Below are positions 1-6,904 of a stretch of DNA of 37,024 bases, piece after piece. Under the pieces are notes generated by a model. The model did not search any database. It was not told where the DNA came from and saw nothing but the letters and a program-made list of their open reading frames with translations. Source of the DNA: Natronococcus sp. A-GB1. Its GTDB lineage: Archaea; Halobacteriota; Halobacteria; Halobacteriales; Natrialbaceae. Position numbers and translations under genes: made by a program. The DNA lies in the NCBI RefSeq assembly GCF_029688845.1, contig NZ_JARUKW010000028.1:1-37024 (forward strand), read 5' to 3'. How positions within the stretch are numbered: position 1 is the first letter of the stretch; each line of letters begins with the position of its first letter.

Positions 1-110
1 ACGAAAGTATTATCGATGACTGTTGTGGGATTCAGCCGTCAGCTGTGCCGATGCCGTAGCATCGTAATTTGTTCCATGACCTCGGTCCAGCCGATTCAGC
101 CGCTCTGAAC

Positions 111-126
111 GGCGGTTTTCACCGCC
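111..126. other. Short perfect hairpin (6-bp stem, 4-nt loop)
   Basis: GGCGGT-TTTC-ACCGCC forms a perfect stem-loop just before the RelE-like remnant. There is no following T-tract on either strand, so a terminator role is not supported. It may be a leftover of a regulatory element or chance. Confidence 0.3.
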
Positions 127-141
127 TATCGACGGAATTGA

Positions 142-330
142 GTATTACTGAGAGTATTAGCTAAAGACGAATACCCACCAGACTATGGTGAACCGCTCCA
201 GAATAGCTCACGTCGTAAGGTGCGTATCGGCGAGTTCCGTCTTGCGGTCACTTTTCACCGGGACGAGTACCGAATGGTCGTTGCTCGAATCAAGCGTCGT
301 GGAGGCGCGTATACCGCTGACGACGACTGA
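142..330 (+). pseudogene. Remnant of a RelE/ParE-type toxin gene (C-terminal part only)
   Basis: An open frame runs from just after a stop at 139-141 to TGA at 328-330 (62 codons) with no convincing start codon. Its translation contains KVRIGEFRLAVTF, then DEYRMVVARIKRRGGAY and a terminal TADDD. This is the layout of the last two strands of RelE-family mRNA-interferase toxins, where a K-x-R-x-G-x-[YF]-R core is followed by a strand ending in R-x-x-x-[AI]-Y. The N-terminal helices are missing, and no antitoxin-like frame is visible in 1-141, so I call it a decayed toxin gene. The patch is lower in GC than the rest of the window, as expected for a transferred toxin-antitoxin island. Positions 1-141 and 331-437 hold nothing else I can support apart from the hairpin and the repeat copy annotated separately. 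The family call rests on motif memory, not on a search. Confidence 0.5.
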
Positions 331-344
331 GTAGATATACCAGA

Positions 345-420
345 ACCGGCAAAGGAGACGGGATCTGTAACATCAGCCCGGGACCTGAACAAAGTCGAAC
401 AGCGCGATAATAGGTAACAC
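345..420. repeat. Diverged direct repeat, copy A (downstream of vapC)
   Basis: This ~76-bp sequence is repeated in the same orientation at 1157-1233. Both copies begin with ACCGGCAAAG (10/10 identical). The last 43 bp align without gaps at 32/43 identical positions around the shared core GACCTGAACAA. The middle needs one or two small gaps. The two copies bracket the vapBC pair, so they could be the scars of an insertion or the remains of a duplicated locus. Confidence 0.6.
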
Positions 421-437
421 TTTACCCCGTCAACGCT

Positions 438-830
438 TTAGTAAGATCGTACTTCAAGACCGTCGATACGTTCGAAGTGCTTTGTATTTCTCGTGATAAC
501 TGGTTCGTCGTTGAGAAGCGCCGTCGCAGCGATCACACAGTCCTCTCGCTCAATCCGTTCGCCGTCATTGATTAGCTCACCGGAGAGTTTTCCGGCTTTT
601 CGCATCACGGTGTGATCGGCACTCACGACGTGTTTCGTTTCCAGTATCCCGAGAATACGCTCTCGCTTCGTATCCGCTGTCTGAGACCGGGCAACGCCCT
701 CGTAGAGTTCCAAAACCGTCACGGAGGACACTTTTTGTGGTCGTGCCTCTTTTTCGACGATATCGAGAAGTCGTCTTGCGTTTTCCTCACCACGTAATAG
801 GTCGATAATGAACGACGTGTCCTGAATCAT
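438..830 (-). CDS. vapC: VapC-type PIN-domain ribonuclease toxin
   Basis: This 130-residue protein has the size and layout of a VapC toxin, a Mg2+-dependent endoribonuclease that attacks tRNA or rRNA when not held by VapB. Acidic PIN residues are visible: D4 in the opening strand (IQDTSFIIDLL), E41/E44 in the second motif, and E96-D97 in REDCVIAATAL. The closing TRNTKHF motif has Asn115 where many VapCs have Asp, a common variant. The start ATG at 830 overlaps the stop of vapB by 4 nt (ATGA), which gives translational coupling and a fixed order antitoxin-toxin. No frameshift or missing core acid is seen, so it is probably active. Function is inferred from family; the RNA target is unknown. 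Confidence 0.88.
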   Translation of the reverse strand: MIQDTSFIIDLLRGEENARRLLDIVEKEARPQKVSSVTVLELYEGVARSQTADTKRERILGILETKHVVSADHTVMRKAGKLSGELINDGERIEREDCVIAATALLNDEPVITRNTKHFERIDGLEVRSY

Positions 831-1075
831 TCCGACGTTTTGTCGTCTAACTCCGCCGTGAGACGGTCACTCCGTTCTCTGGATTTCGTTCGTCCCTCCT
901 CGATAGCGGTCTCGAGGTCTGCCGCCTCGTCCTCGGAGAGAATTCCTGTAACCTCGTTCCACGATCGTTCTCCAGCAAGACGCTTGACGGTTTCACTGAA
1001 GCTTTCCCCCTCTTTCTTTCGGGCTTTCAGCCGCTCGTAGGCTTCCTCGTCGAGTGAAATCGTTTTCGTCGCCAT
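827..1075 (-). CDS. vapB: VapB-type antitoxin (ribbon-helix-helix-like N terminus)
   Basis: This 82-residue partner of the downstream VapC begins MATKTISLDEEAYERLKARK, the short strand plus helix of the archaeal VapB/DUF7557-type DNA-binding domain. An acidic, charged C-terminal tail follows, which would wrap the toxin. An upstream in-frame Met would add 32 residues that do not look like the family. I chose the ATG at 1075 because a palindromic operator and a TATA-like element sit immediately upstream at leaderless distances. The gene ends inside the vapC start codon (4-nt overlap). By analogy with other VapBC pairs it should repress its own promoter, alone or together with VapC. Confidence 0.82.
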   Translation of the reverse strand: MATKTISLDEEAYERLKARKKEGESFSETVKRLAGERSWNEVTGILSEDEAADLETAIEEGRTKSRERSDRLTAELDDKTSE

Positions 1076-1110
1076 TGTAGTACACAGTACTACATGTACG
1101 CTTAAAAACA
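1076..1110 (-). promoter_or_regulatory. vapBC promoter with palindromic operator
   Basis: A near-palindrome, TGTAGTACACAGTACTACA (1076-1094: 8-bp arms, 3-nt spacer), abuts the vapB ATG. On the minus strand a TATA-like TTTTTAAG (about 1102-1109) lies 27-34 nt before the ATG, so transcription should start at or next to the start codon. The palindrome therefore covers the start site, the usual place for VapB autorepression. A third GTAC half-site follows at 1096-1099. The sequence is seen directly; the operator role is inferred. Confidence 0.65.
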
Positions 1111-1156
1111 CCGGTGCGAAGCCCGTTCCGGATTGGTTCGGTGCCACGTGGCGAAA

Positions 1157-1233
1157 ACCGGCAAAGCACACGAAACAGTGTAACGTGAGCTAGAGACCTG
1201 AACAAGGTGGAGCAACGCAAGAATTGGTAGCAC
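1157..1233. repeat. Diverged direct repeat, copy B (upstream of vapB)
   Basis: This is the second copy of the ~76-bp sequence at 345-420, in the same orientation, lying about 80 bp upstream of the vapB start. The shared segments are ACCGGCAAAG, GTAAC, GACCTGAACAA and the closing GGTA-CAC. Neither copy encodes a recognisable peptide. Confidence 0.6.
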
Positions 1234-1257
1234 ACGGCGGAAGTATTGCTACGTCAT

Positions 1258-1420
1258 TCATCGGCAGGTTTTAGCGGAATTCGTTCCACCTCGAGGTCCT
1301 GTAGTCTCGCTCCGGTGCGAGCGCGCCTATACCACGTGCTTCCGCAATCGCTGCGTGGAACGCATCGATATCCGATCCCGTCGCGGTTTCCTCGGCGGAG
1401 TCAGCGAGTTCCGCCAGACC
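1258..1420 (-). pseudogene. Frame-switched tail or decayed gene end downstream of the epimerase
   Basis: After the epimerase frame stops at 1401, a neighbouring minus-strand frame remains open from about 1420 to 1271. It reads GLAELADSAEETATGSDIDA and continues to AIAEARGIGA. A third frame then picks up with RLQDLEVERIPLKPADE before a stop at ~1260. The peptide-like composition jumps between frames, which is typical of a gene end with small indels. It could be the true C terminus of the epimerase, or the remains of another gene cut by the toxin-antitoxin patch. No family is recognised. Confidence 0.25.
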
Positions 1421-2828
1421 GCCGTTCCCCGATTTCCGCCTCAAGCGGGGTCGATTCGTCCCACCCTTCGAGGATAGACGGCTCGCCGCCCTCGAGTACT
1501 GCGTCGGTCTCCTCGTACGACGGTGCGCTCTCGAGGGTCGCGCAGTTGCTGTATCTCGTCGCCGTCGTCGCTCCGAACGCGTCGGCCTCGAGGGCGGCCC
1601 TGAGCTCGAGGCAGTGGTCGCGGATCGTTCGCGTGGGCTCGAAGTCGAGCCTCGATCGGAGCTTCTCGAACTCGACCCGGTAGCTGCGCTCGTCGGTTCG
1701 ATCGTCATGGTACTCGATGTCGGCGTCGGGGAACGCGTCGGCGACGACGGTCGCGAGTTCGTCGATTCGGTAGTTCTGCTCGTTCGAGCCGACGTTGAAC
1801 GTCTCCCCGGCGACGTCCTCGAAGGGCGCGGTCAGGCACGCCTGGTAGGCCCGCGCGACGTCCTCGACGTGGACGTTCGGGCGGTACTGGTCGCCGCCGA
1901 AGACGGGGACGACACCCTCCTCGTGGGCCTTCGCGGGCAACACGTTCCCGACGAGGTCGAAGCGCATCCGTGGCGAGTAGCCGTACACCGTCGCCATCCG
2001 GAGGATCGTCGGCGCGAACCGGTCGTCGGCGAGCTCCCGGAGGACCCGCTCGGACTGTATCTTCGCCCGCGCGTACAGCGAGACCGGGTTGAGGGCGTCG
2101 TCCTCGGTACACCGCCCGGCTCCGTCGGTCCGTCCGTAGACGCTACAGGTCGAGGCGAACAGGAACCGGTTGAGCCCGTGGTACTTACAGATCGACGCCA
2201 GCAGCTGCGTCGAGTGGAGGTTGTACTCGAGGGTCTTACGGGGCTCGAGCGCGGTGGCGGGATCGCCGACGATCCCGCCGAGGTGGACGACGGCGTCGAC
2301 CCCCTCGATCGCCTCGAGGACGTCGCCGACCGAGCGGGCGTCGCCGCGGTACAGCGCGAACCGGTCGCGACCCTCGAGCGCGGCGATACCGCCGTCTCCG
2401 TACATGAGCGGGTCGAGGACGCGGACGCCGAAGCCGTCCTCGAGCAGCCGCCGGCACAGCACCGAGCCGACGTAGCCGGCGCCGCCGACCACGAGTACGG
2501 TTTCGACGGCCGCCGCGTTCGATCCGGTGGTTCGTTCGTTTCCGTTCGTAACCTCTTTCAGTATTCCGTCGACGCTCTGACCGTCCTCGAGTGCGGGAGT
2601 CGACGCCGCTTTGGCGGTCGATCCCGTCGGCTCGTCGATAACCGACGAAACTGGTGCGTCCGGCGTCGCCCCGTCGAACAGCGCCGCCCTGAGTCGTTCG
2701 CTCGTCGCGGAGCCGACGAGTCGATCCCGGTCGTCGAGGACGACGACGCCGCGTCCGTCGATGCGATCGATGCGGGCGATCGCCTCCCGGATCGACGTCC
2801 CGTCGCCCGTGATTGGTACCCATCTCAT
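1401..2828 (-). CDS. Nucleotide-sugar epimerase/dehydratase (extended SDR) with N-terminal CBS-like domain
   Basis: This 475-residue fusion has two parts. Residues ~20-65 (GRGVVVLDDRDRLVGSAT ... DAPVSSVI) resemble the CBS module attached to some sugar nucleotidyltransferases. A linker follows to ~108. Residues ~110-410 form an extended short-chain dehydrogenase with the NAD-binding loop GGAGYVG (115-121), the serine motif STCSVYG (226-232), and the catalytic pair Y252/K256 in LYARAK. Such enzymes epimerise or dehydrate NDP-sugars for surface glycans. It is transcribed after a DegT aminotransferase (126-bp gap), which supports a sugar-modification pair. The last ~45 residues are not family-like. 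A second minus frame carrying plausible coding runs on from ~1420 to 1271, so the C terminus may be frame-shifted. The substrate cannot be told from sequence. Confidence 0.8.
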   Translation of the reverse strand: MRWVPITGDGTSIREAIARIDRIDGRGVVVLDDRDRLVGSATSERLRAALFDGATPDAPVSSVIDEPTGSTAKAASTPALEDGQSVDGILKEVTNGNERTTGSNAAAVETVLVVGGAGYVGSVLCRRLLEDGFGVRVLDPLMYGDGGIAALEGRDRFALYRGDARSVGDVLEAIEGVDAVVHLGGIVGDPATALEPRKTLEYNLHSTQLLASICKYHGLNRFLFASTCSVYGRTDGAGRCTEDDALNPVSLYARAKIQSERVLRELADDRFAPTILRMATVYGYSPRMRFDLVGNVLPAKAHEEGVVPVFGGDQYRPNVHVEDVARAYQACLTAPFEDVAGETFNVGSNEQNYRIDELATVVADAFPDADIEYHDDRTDERSYRVEFEKLRSRLDFEPTRTIRDHCLELRAALEADAFGATTATRYSNCATLESAPSYEETDAVLEGGEPSILEGWDESTPLEAEIGERRSGGTR

Positions 2829-2954
2829 AGTTGCGAGTTCGGTGCGCCCCCGTCACGATCGGTCCTCGTCCGAGAGACGGGTCGGCGCCTACTATCGTCA
2901 AATCGGAATAACGGCCTTTGTTATGCGTCGGCTGGAACGACAGTCGGCACTCCG

Positions 2955-4151
2955 TTACCGTCCGGGTTCGAGACCGTCGTCGGCGGGTCGGGATCCGCGT
3001 CGATCAGCGGCGCTCGCGACTCGCGGCGACTCGAGAGCCGCGTTGAGGCCGTCGACGACCCGATCGACGGCGTCGTTGTCGAGAACGGGAGACATCGGTA
3101 AGGAGAGAACGCACCCGCTAACGGTCTCGGTTACGGGCAGCGAGCCGGGCTCGTGTCGGTCCCGGTACGCGTCGGTCAGGTGAACCGGCGGATCCCAGTA
3201 GATCTTCGAGGCGATTCCGCGCTCGACAAGGGTCTCGATAACGGCCTCGCGGTCGACGCCCGGAGCCAGCGTCACGGTGTAGAGCTGGCGGACGTGGCGC
3301 CCAGCGGCCGGCTCGGGGTGGGGTTCGACGCTGTCGATGCCGGCCAGCCCAGTGGCGTATCGCTCGGCGACCCGTCGGCGCTCCGCGATGAGCTCGTCGA
3401 CCTTCTCGAGCTGTGCGCAGCCGACAGCGGCGACGAGATCCGACATTCGGATGTTCGTGCCGAGCCCGACGTAGTCGCCGCTCGCGGCCGAGTCGAAGTA
3501 CTCCGCGGAGGCTCGCCCGTGGGAGCGAAACCGCTCGAGGCGGCGGGCGAGATCGTCGTTGTCGGTGACGACGGCGCCGCCCTCGCCGGTCGGCAGGATC
3601 TTGTTCTGACAGAAACTCAGCGCCGCGGTCTCGCCGAACGTGCCTACCGCCTGTCCTCGAGAGCTGCTTCCGAACGCCTCGGCCGCGTCCTCGATCACCG
3701 GGACGTCCGCCTCGGCCGCGACCGCGGTGATCTCGTCGATCCGACAGGGCGCACCGTAGGGGTGGACGGGAACGATCGCGGCCGTCCGCTCGGTGATCGC
3801 GTCGGCGACCGCCCCAGGATCGAGCCCGTAGGTGACGGGTTCGATGTCGGCGAACGTCGGCTCGGCGCCGACGAGACGAACGGCGTTGGCCGTCGCGATG
3901 AAGGTAAACGCCGGGACGACGACCTCGTCGCCCTCGCCGACCCCGTGGGCCTCGAGGGCCGCGACCAGCGCCGTCGTCCCCGAGTTGACCGTCACGGCGT
4001 GCTCGACGCCGAGGTAGCGCTCGAGACCGTCCTCGAACGCCTCGACGTAGGGGCCGTTGGCCCAGTACGAGCCCCGCGTAATGGAGTCGACCGCGTTCTG
4101 CACGTCGCGTTCGTCCCAGGCGATCTCGAACAGCGGAATGTCGTCGCTCAT
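2955..4151 (-). CDS. DegT/DnrJ/EryC1/StrS-family sugar aminotransferase
   Basis: This 398-residue PLP enzyme transfers an amino group, usually from glutamate, to a keto-NDP-sugar. Residues 1-35 carry the typical opening (FEIAWDERDVQNAVDSITRG, then SYWANGPYVEAFE). The cofactor phosphate loop is NSGTTAL (56-62), the pyridine-binding Asp is D155 in VIEDAAEAFG, and the Schiff-base Lys is K184 in SFCQNKILPTGEGG. I chose the ATG at 4151 because the family begins there; the upstream in-frame extension (to 4343) is not family-like and would run under the UspA gene. It precedes the epimerase on the same strand. A second, distinct DegT paralogue lies at 31651, and the two are not close copies. The substrate is unknown. 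Confidence 0.87.
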   Translation of the reverse strand: MSDDIPLFEIAWDERDVQNAVDSITRGSYWANGPYVEAFEDGLERYLGVEHAVTVNSGTTALVAALEAHGVGEGDEVVVPAFTFIATANAVRLVGAEPTFADIEPVTYGLDPGAVADAITERTAAIVPVHPYGAPCRIDEITAVAAEADVPVIEDAAEAFGSSSRGQAVGTFGETAALSFCQNKILPTGEGGAVVTDNDDLARRLERFRSHGRASAEYFDSAASGDYVGLGTNIRMSDLVAAVGCAQLEKVDELIAERRRVAERYATGLAGIDSVEPHPEPAAGRHVRQLYTVTLAPGVDREAVIETLVERGIASKIYWDPPVHLTDAYRDRHEPGSLPVTETVSGCVLSLPMSPVLDNDAVDRVVDGLNAALESPRVASAADRRGSRPADDGLEPGR

Positions 4152-4299
4152 CGCGAACCGGTTCGGGAACCCGAAAGGTAAGTAGCCGTTCACTACCCGA
4201 TCGAACGGGGTCGTTTCGGTCGACGACGGTCGGCTCCCGCTCGAGTTCGACGCCCGAGCCGACCGACCGCTTTTGGTCGTCCTGACCGAACCGTCGCCC

Positions 4300-4701
4300 A
4301 TGTACGATTCGATACTGATTCCGACGGACGGCCGGGAGAACACCGATCGAGCGATCGACGAGGCGATCGAGCTCGCCCGAGTCCACGGCTCGACCGTTCA
4401 CGCGCTGTACGTCGTCAACTCGGCCGCGATCGCGCCGGGAATGGATTTCGAAGATCTGGAGGTCGCCGGCGAGGAGGCCGTCGACTACGTCGCCGAGCGG
4501 GCCGCCGACGCGGGTCTCGAGGACGTCCGAACGACGGTGACACACGGCCTTCGACACAGGGCGATCCTCCAGTACGCCGACGACCACGACGTCGACCTCA
4601 TCGTCATGGGTCGCAACCGCGGGCTGGATCGCTTCCTCAGAAAGAGCGTCTCCGATCGGGTCGCGACCGATTCGACGAGACCGGTGCTCGTCGTCGAGTG
4701 A
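4300..4701 (+). CDS. Universal stress protein, UspA family
   Basis: This 133-residue single Usp domain has the hallmark opening MYDSILIPTDGRENTDRAID, a central HALYVV strand, and the late nucleotide-loop region VDLIVMGRNRGLDRFLRKSV. The loop is a loose version of the G-2x-G-9x-G(S/T) ATP motif, so nucleotide binding is uncertain. Two more Met codons upstream would extend the frame, but the ATG at 4300 starts exactly at the family N terminus. It has a TATA-like CTTTTGG about 28 nt before it, consistent with a leaderless transcript. It is divergent from the aminotransferase and upstream of a MATE exporter. Usp proteins are cytoplasmic stress-related nucleotide-binding proteins; the specific role is unknown. 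Confidence 0.88.
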   Translation: MYDSILIPTDGRENTDRAIDEAIELARVHGSTVHALYVVNSAAIAPGMDFEDLEVAGEEAVDYVAERAADAGLEDVRTTVTHGLRHRAILQYADDHDVDLIVMGRNRGLDRFLRKSVSDRVATDSTRPVLVVE

Positions 4702-4754
4702 TCGTCAGTCCCTCGCATTCGAAAGCGGTTCCCCCTGCCGCGTCGAGAAAGCAC

Positions 4755-4760
4755 TTTTAT
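4755..4760 (+). promoter_or_regulatory. TATA-like element of the MATE gene
   Basis: TTTTAT lies about 30 nt before the GTG start at 4789. This places the transcription start at or just before the start codon and supports the GTG choice. Confidence 0.5.
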
Positions 4761-4788
4761 CGCAGTCGGCTACGGACGGTAGATTCTC

Positions 4789-6297
4789 GTGGTCCGGTCT
4801 CCGAATCCGATCCGACTTGTAATCCTCTGGGTCGGGCTGGCGCTCGCCCGGTTCGGGTTCATCAGCTCCGAGCGAGCGCGCCGAACGACGAACCTCGCCT
4901 GGCCCCGCGTCCTCACCGGGCTGGCGCGGATGTCGAAAAACGCCGTCGACGTCGCGATGGTCGGCGTCGCCGTCGGCTCGACGGCGATCGCCGGCGTCGG
5001 CTTCGCTGCTCCGTTCTGGGGGCTGGCCTTCGCCATCGGCGGCGGGATCGCCGGCGGGACGATCGCGCTCGTTTCCCAGCGCTACGGCGCCGAAGCGTTC
5101 GATTCGCTCGGCCAGGCCGTTCGCTCGAGCGCCGTGTTGGTCGTACTCCTCACCCTCCCGGTGACGGTACTGTTCTGGACGTATCCGACCGAGCTGATCT
5201 CGATCATCGGCAACGATCCCGAGACGATCTCCAGGGGCGCGACCTACCTCCAGATCGTCGGCCTCGGCGTGCCCTTCGCGGGGCTGAACCTCATCGGGAG
5301 TCGGACGTTCGTCGGAATGGACGACGCCTGGACGCCGATGGTCGTGCGGGCCGGCGGCGCCGCCGCGAACATCGTGCTCAACGCCGTGCTGATCTTCGGG
5401 CTCGGACTCGGCGTCGCGGGTGCCGCCCTCGGGACCGTCCTGGCGAACGTCGTCGTCACCGCGACGTTCGCGGTCGGGCTCACCGCGGGTTGGCTCCCCG
5501 GGGTCGGAACCTTCCCGTTCAGCGTCGATCCGTTCGGCGGCTACTTCGACGGCGAGACCATCCGGGACCTGACCTCGATCGGCCTCCCCGTCATGGGAAC
5601 CAAATCCGTCTGGACGGTCGCCGAGTTCCCCATGCTCGCGATCGTCGCCCTGTTCGGCCCGCAGGTCGTCGCCGCCTACGTCATCGCCCGGCGCATCTGG
5701 GGACTGATGAACACGCCCGGCTGGGGCTTCGGCCTCGCGGCCTCGAGCCTCGTCGGCCAGGAGCTGGGCAACGGCCGCGAGGGGACCGCCGAGCGTTACG
5801 GCCGTGAGATCGTGCTCTTCGCGGTCGCCGTTTACGTCGTCGCGGCGGCGATCGTCTTCACGTTCGCGGAACCGATCGTCCTCCTGTTCACCGACGATCC
5901 GGCCGAGCTCTCGGTTCCGACTGCCGTCGCGCTGATCTACGCGGCATGTCTGGCGATCGTCCTCAAGGGCGTCTCGACGGGTGCTGAGGGCGCGCTCAAG
6001 GCCAGCGGCGACACCCGGTGGCCATTCTACAGCCAGCTCGTCGGCATGTTCGGACTGGCGATTCCGCTCGCCTACCTCGGCGCTGCGGGGCTGACGATCC
6101 CCGCCGTGACGATCCCGGTCCTCGGTGTGACGACGCCCGGCGTCTCGATCCCTGCGCTCGGATTGACGGGACTGTACCTCGCGTTCATCGCCGAAACCGC
6201 CGCGCCCGCCGCGATCAACTACTACCGGTTCTCGACCGGGCGCTGGAAGGCGATCAGTCGCGGCTACCGTCCCGGCGCGGCGCCGAGCGACGACTAG
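4789..6297 (+). CDS. MATE-family multidrug/cation exporter
   Basis: This 502-residue polytopic membrane protein has about 12 hydrophobic segments arranged as two six-helix halves, as in MATE antiporters that export organic cations, drugs or metabolites against Na+ or H+. Family-like signatures include VAVGSTAIAGVGFAAPFW early on, SRTFVGMDDAWTPM mid-protein, GWGFGLAASSLVGQELGNG at the start of the second half, and GALKASGDTRWPF late. It starts at GTG 4789, supported by the TATA-like element 30 nt upstream. The region around residues 425-460 (IPAVTIPVLG and nearby) is a run of Pro/Ile/Thr-rich near-repeats between two helices. The gene abuts the convergent UspA gene with no spacer. The substrate is unknown. 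Confidence 0.88.
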   Translation: MVRSPNPIRLVILWVGLALARFGFISSERARRTTNLAWPRVLTGLARMSKNAVDVAMVGVAVGSTAIAGVGFAAPFWGLAFAIGGGIAGGTIALVSQRYGAEAFDSLGQAVRSSAVLVVLLTLPVTVLFWTYPTELISIIGNDPETISRGATYLQIVGLGVPFAGLNLIGSRTFVGMDDAWTPMVVRAGGAAANIVLNAVLIFGLGLGVAGAALGTVLANVVVTATFAVGLTAGWLPGVGTFPFSVDPFGGYFDGETIRDLTSIGLPVMGTKSVWTVAEFPMLAIVALFGPQVVAAYVIARRIWGLMNTPGWGFGLAASSLVGQELGNGREGTAERYGREIVLFAVAVYVVAAAIVFTFAEPIVLLFTDDPAELSVPTAVALIYAACLAIVLKGVSTGAEGALKASGDTRWPFYSQLVGMFGLAIPLAYLGAAGLTIPAVTIPVLGVTTPGVSIPALGLTGLYLAFIAETAAPAAINYYRFSTGRWKAISRGYRPGAAPSDD

Positions 6298-6678
6298 TTA
6301 CTCGAGGGCGGGTACCGGAACGACGACGACCGGACGGCTGGTTCGCTCGAGCAGCGCTCGCGTTGTCGATCCGACGGCTGCCTCCGAACCGGCGCTGCTT
6401 GCGCCGACCACGATCTCGTCCGCGTCGACGGTCGCGGCGGCCTCGAGCAGTTCCGGAACGGCTTCCCCCTCCCGAAACTTGGTCTCGACGCTCCCGGCTC
6501 CAGCCAGTCTGACTGGAGCAACGTTCAGCGCTTCCCTCGCGTCGCGTTCGGCCGTCCCGTCGCCCGGCTCGGCCGTCGCGACGACTCGAACCTCGTCGGT
6601 CTCCGTCAGTCTGGGATCGAGGTAGTCACAGATCGCTGCGGTCGTGTGCACGGAGTCGGTACCGACGAGTAGTCGCAT
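6298..6678 (-). CDS. Universal stress protein-like, short UspA
   Basis: This 126-residue protein begins MRLLVGTDSVHTTAAICDYL and ends with DADEIVVGASSAGSEAAVGS, then TTRALLERTSRPVVVVP. The ending keeps the Usp nucleotide loop well (G-x-x...G-S-T-T). The chosen ATG at 6678 matches the family start; the upstream frame to 6834 is not family-like. A TTTGGAAA element (about 6697-6704 on the plus strand) is at leaderless distance. It is convergent with the MATE gene (stop codons adjacent) and divergent from the symporter. The alpha-helical middle is shorter than in classical UspA. Confidence 0.82.
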   Translation of the reverse strand: MRLLVGTDSVHTTAAICDYLDPRLTETDEVRVVATAEPGDGTAERDAREALNVAPVRLAGAGSVETKFREGEAVPELLEAAATVDADEIVVGASSAGSEAAVGSTTRALLERTSRPVVVVPVPALE

Positions 6679-6904
6679 ACCTCCTCTGTGCGGCGGTTTC
6701 CAAAGAAGGTGCGGGACGCAGTTCCCCCAGTAATGGTTCGGCCGCCGGAGCCCGAAACGGCCGCTCTCTGTAGGGCGTCGAGTGAAACGTTTCTTTACCC
6801 GCCGTCTGGCCGTTAGCCCAGTCATCTCGCCCATTCCGAACGGGTCGCGACAGTGTTGTGCAGGCCGGGCCGTTTCCCGTAACCATAACTATCTATTAGG
6901 TGAG

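Noticed and set aside
1614-3101. 495-codon plus-strand frame opposite the epimerase and aminotransferase end
   Set aside because: It is an antisense shadow: it overlaps recognisable catalytic motifs on the other strand and has no motif of its own.
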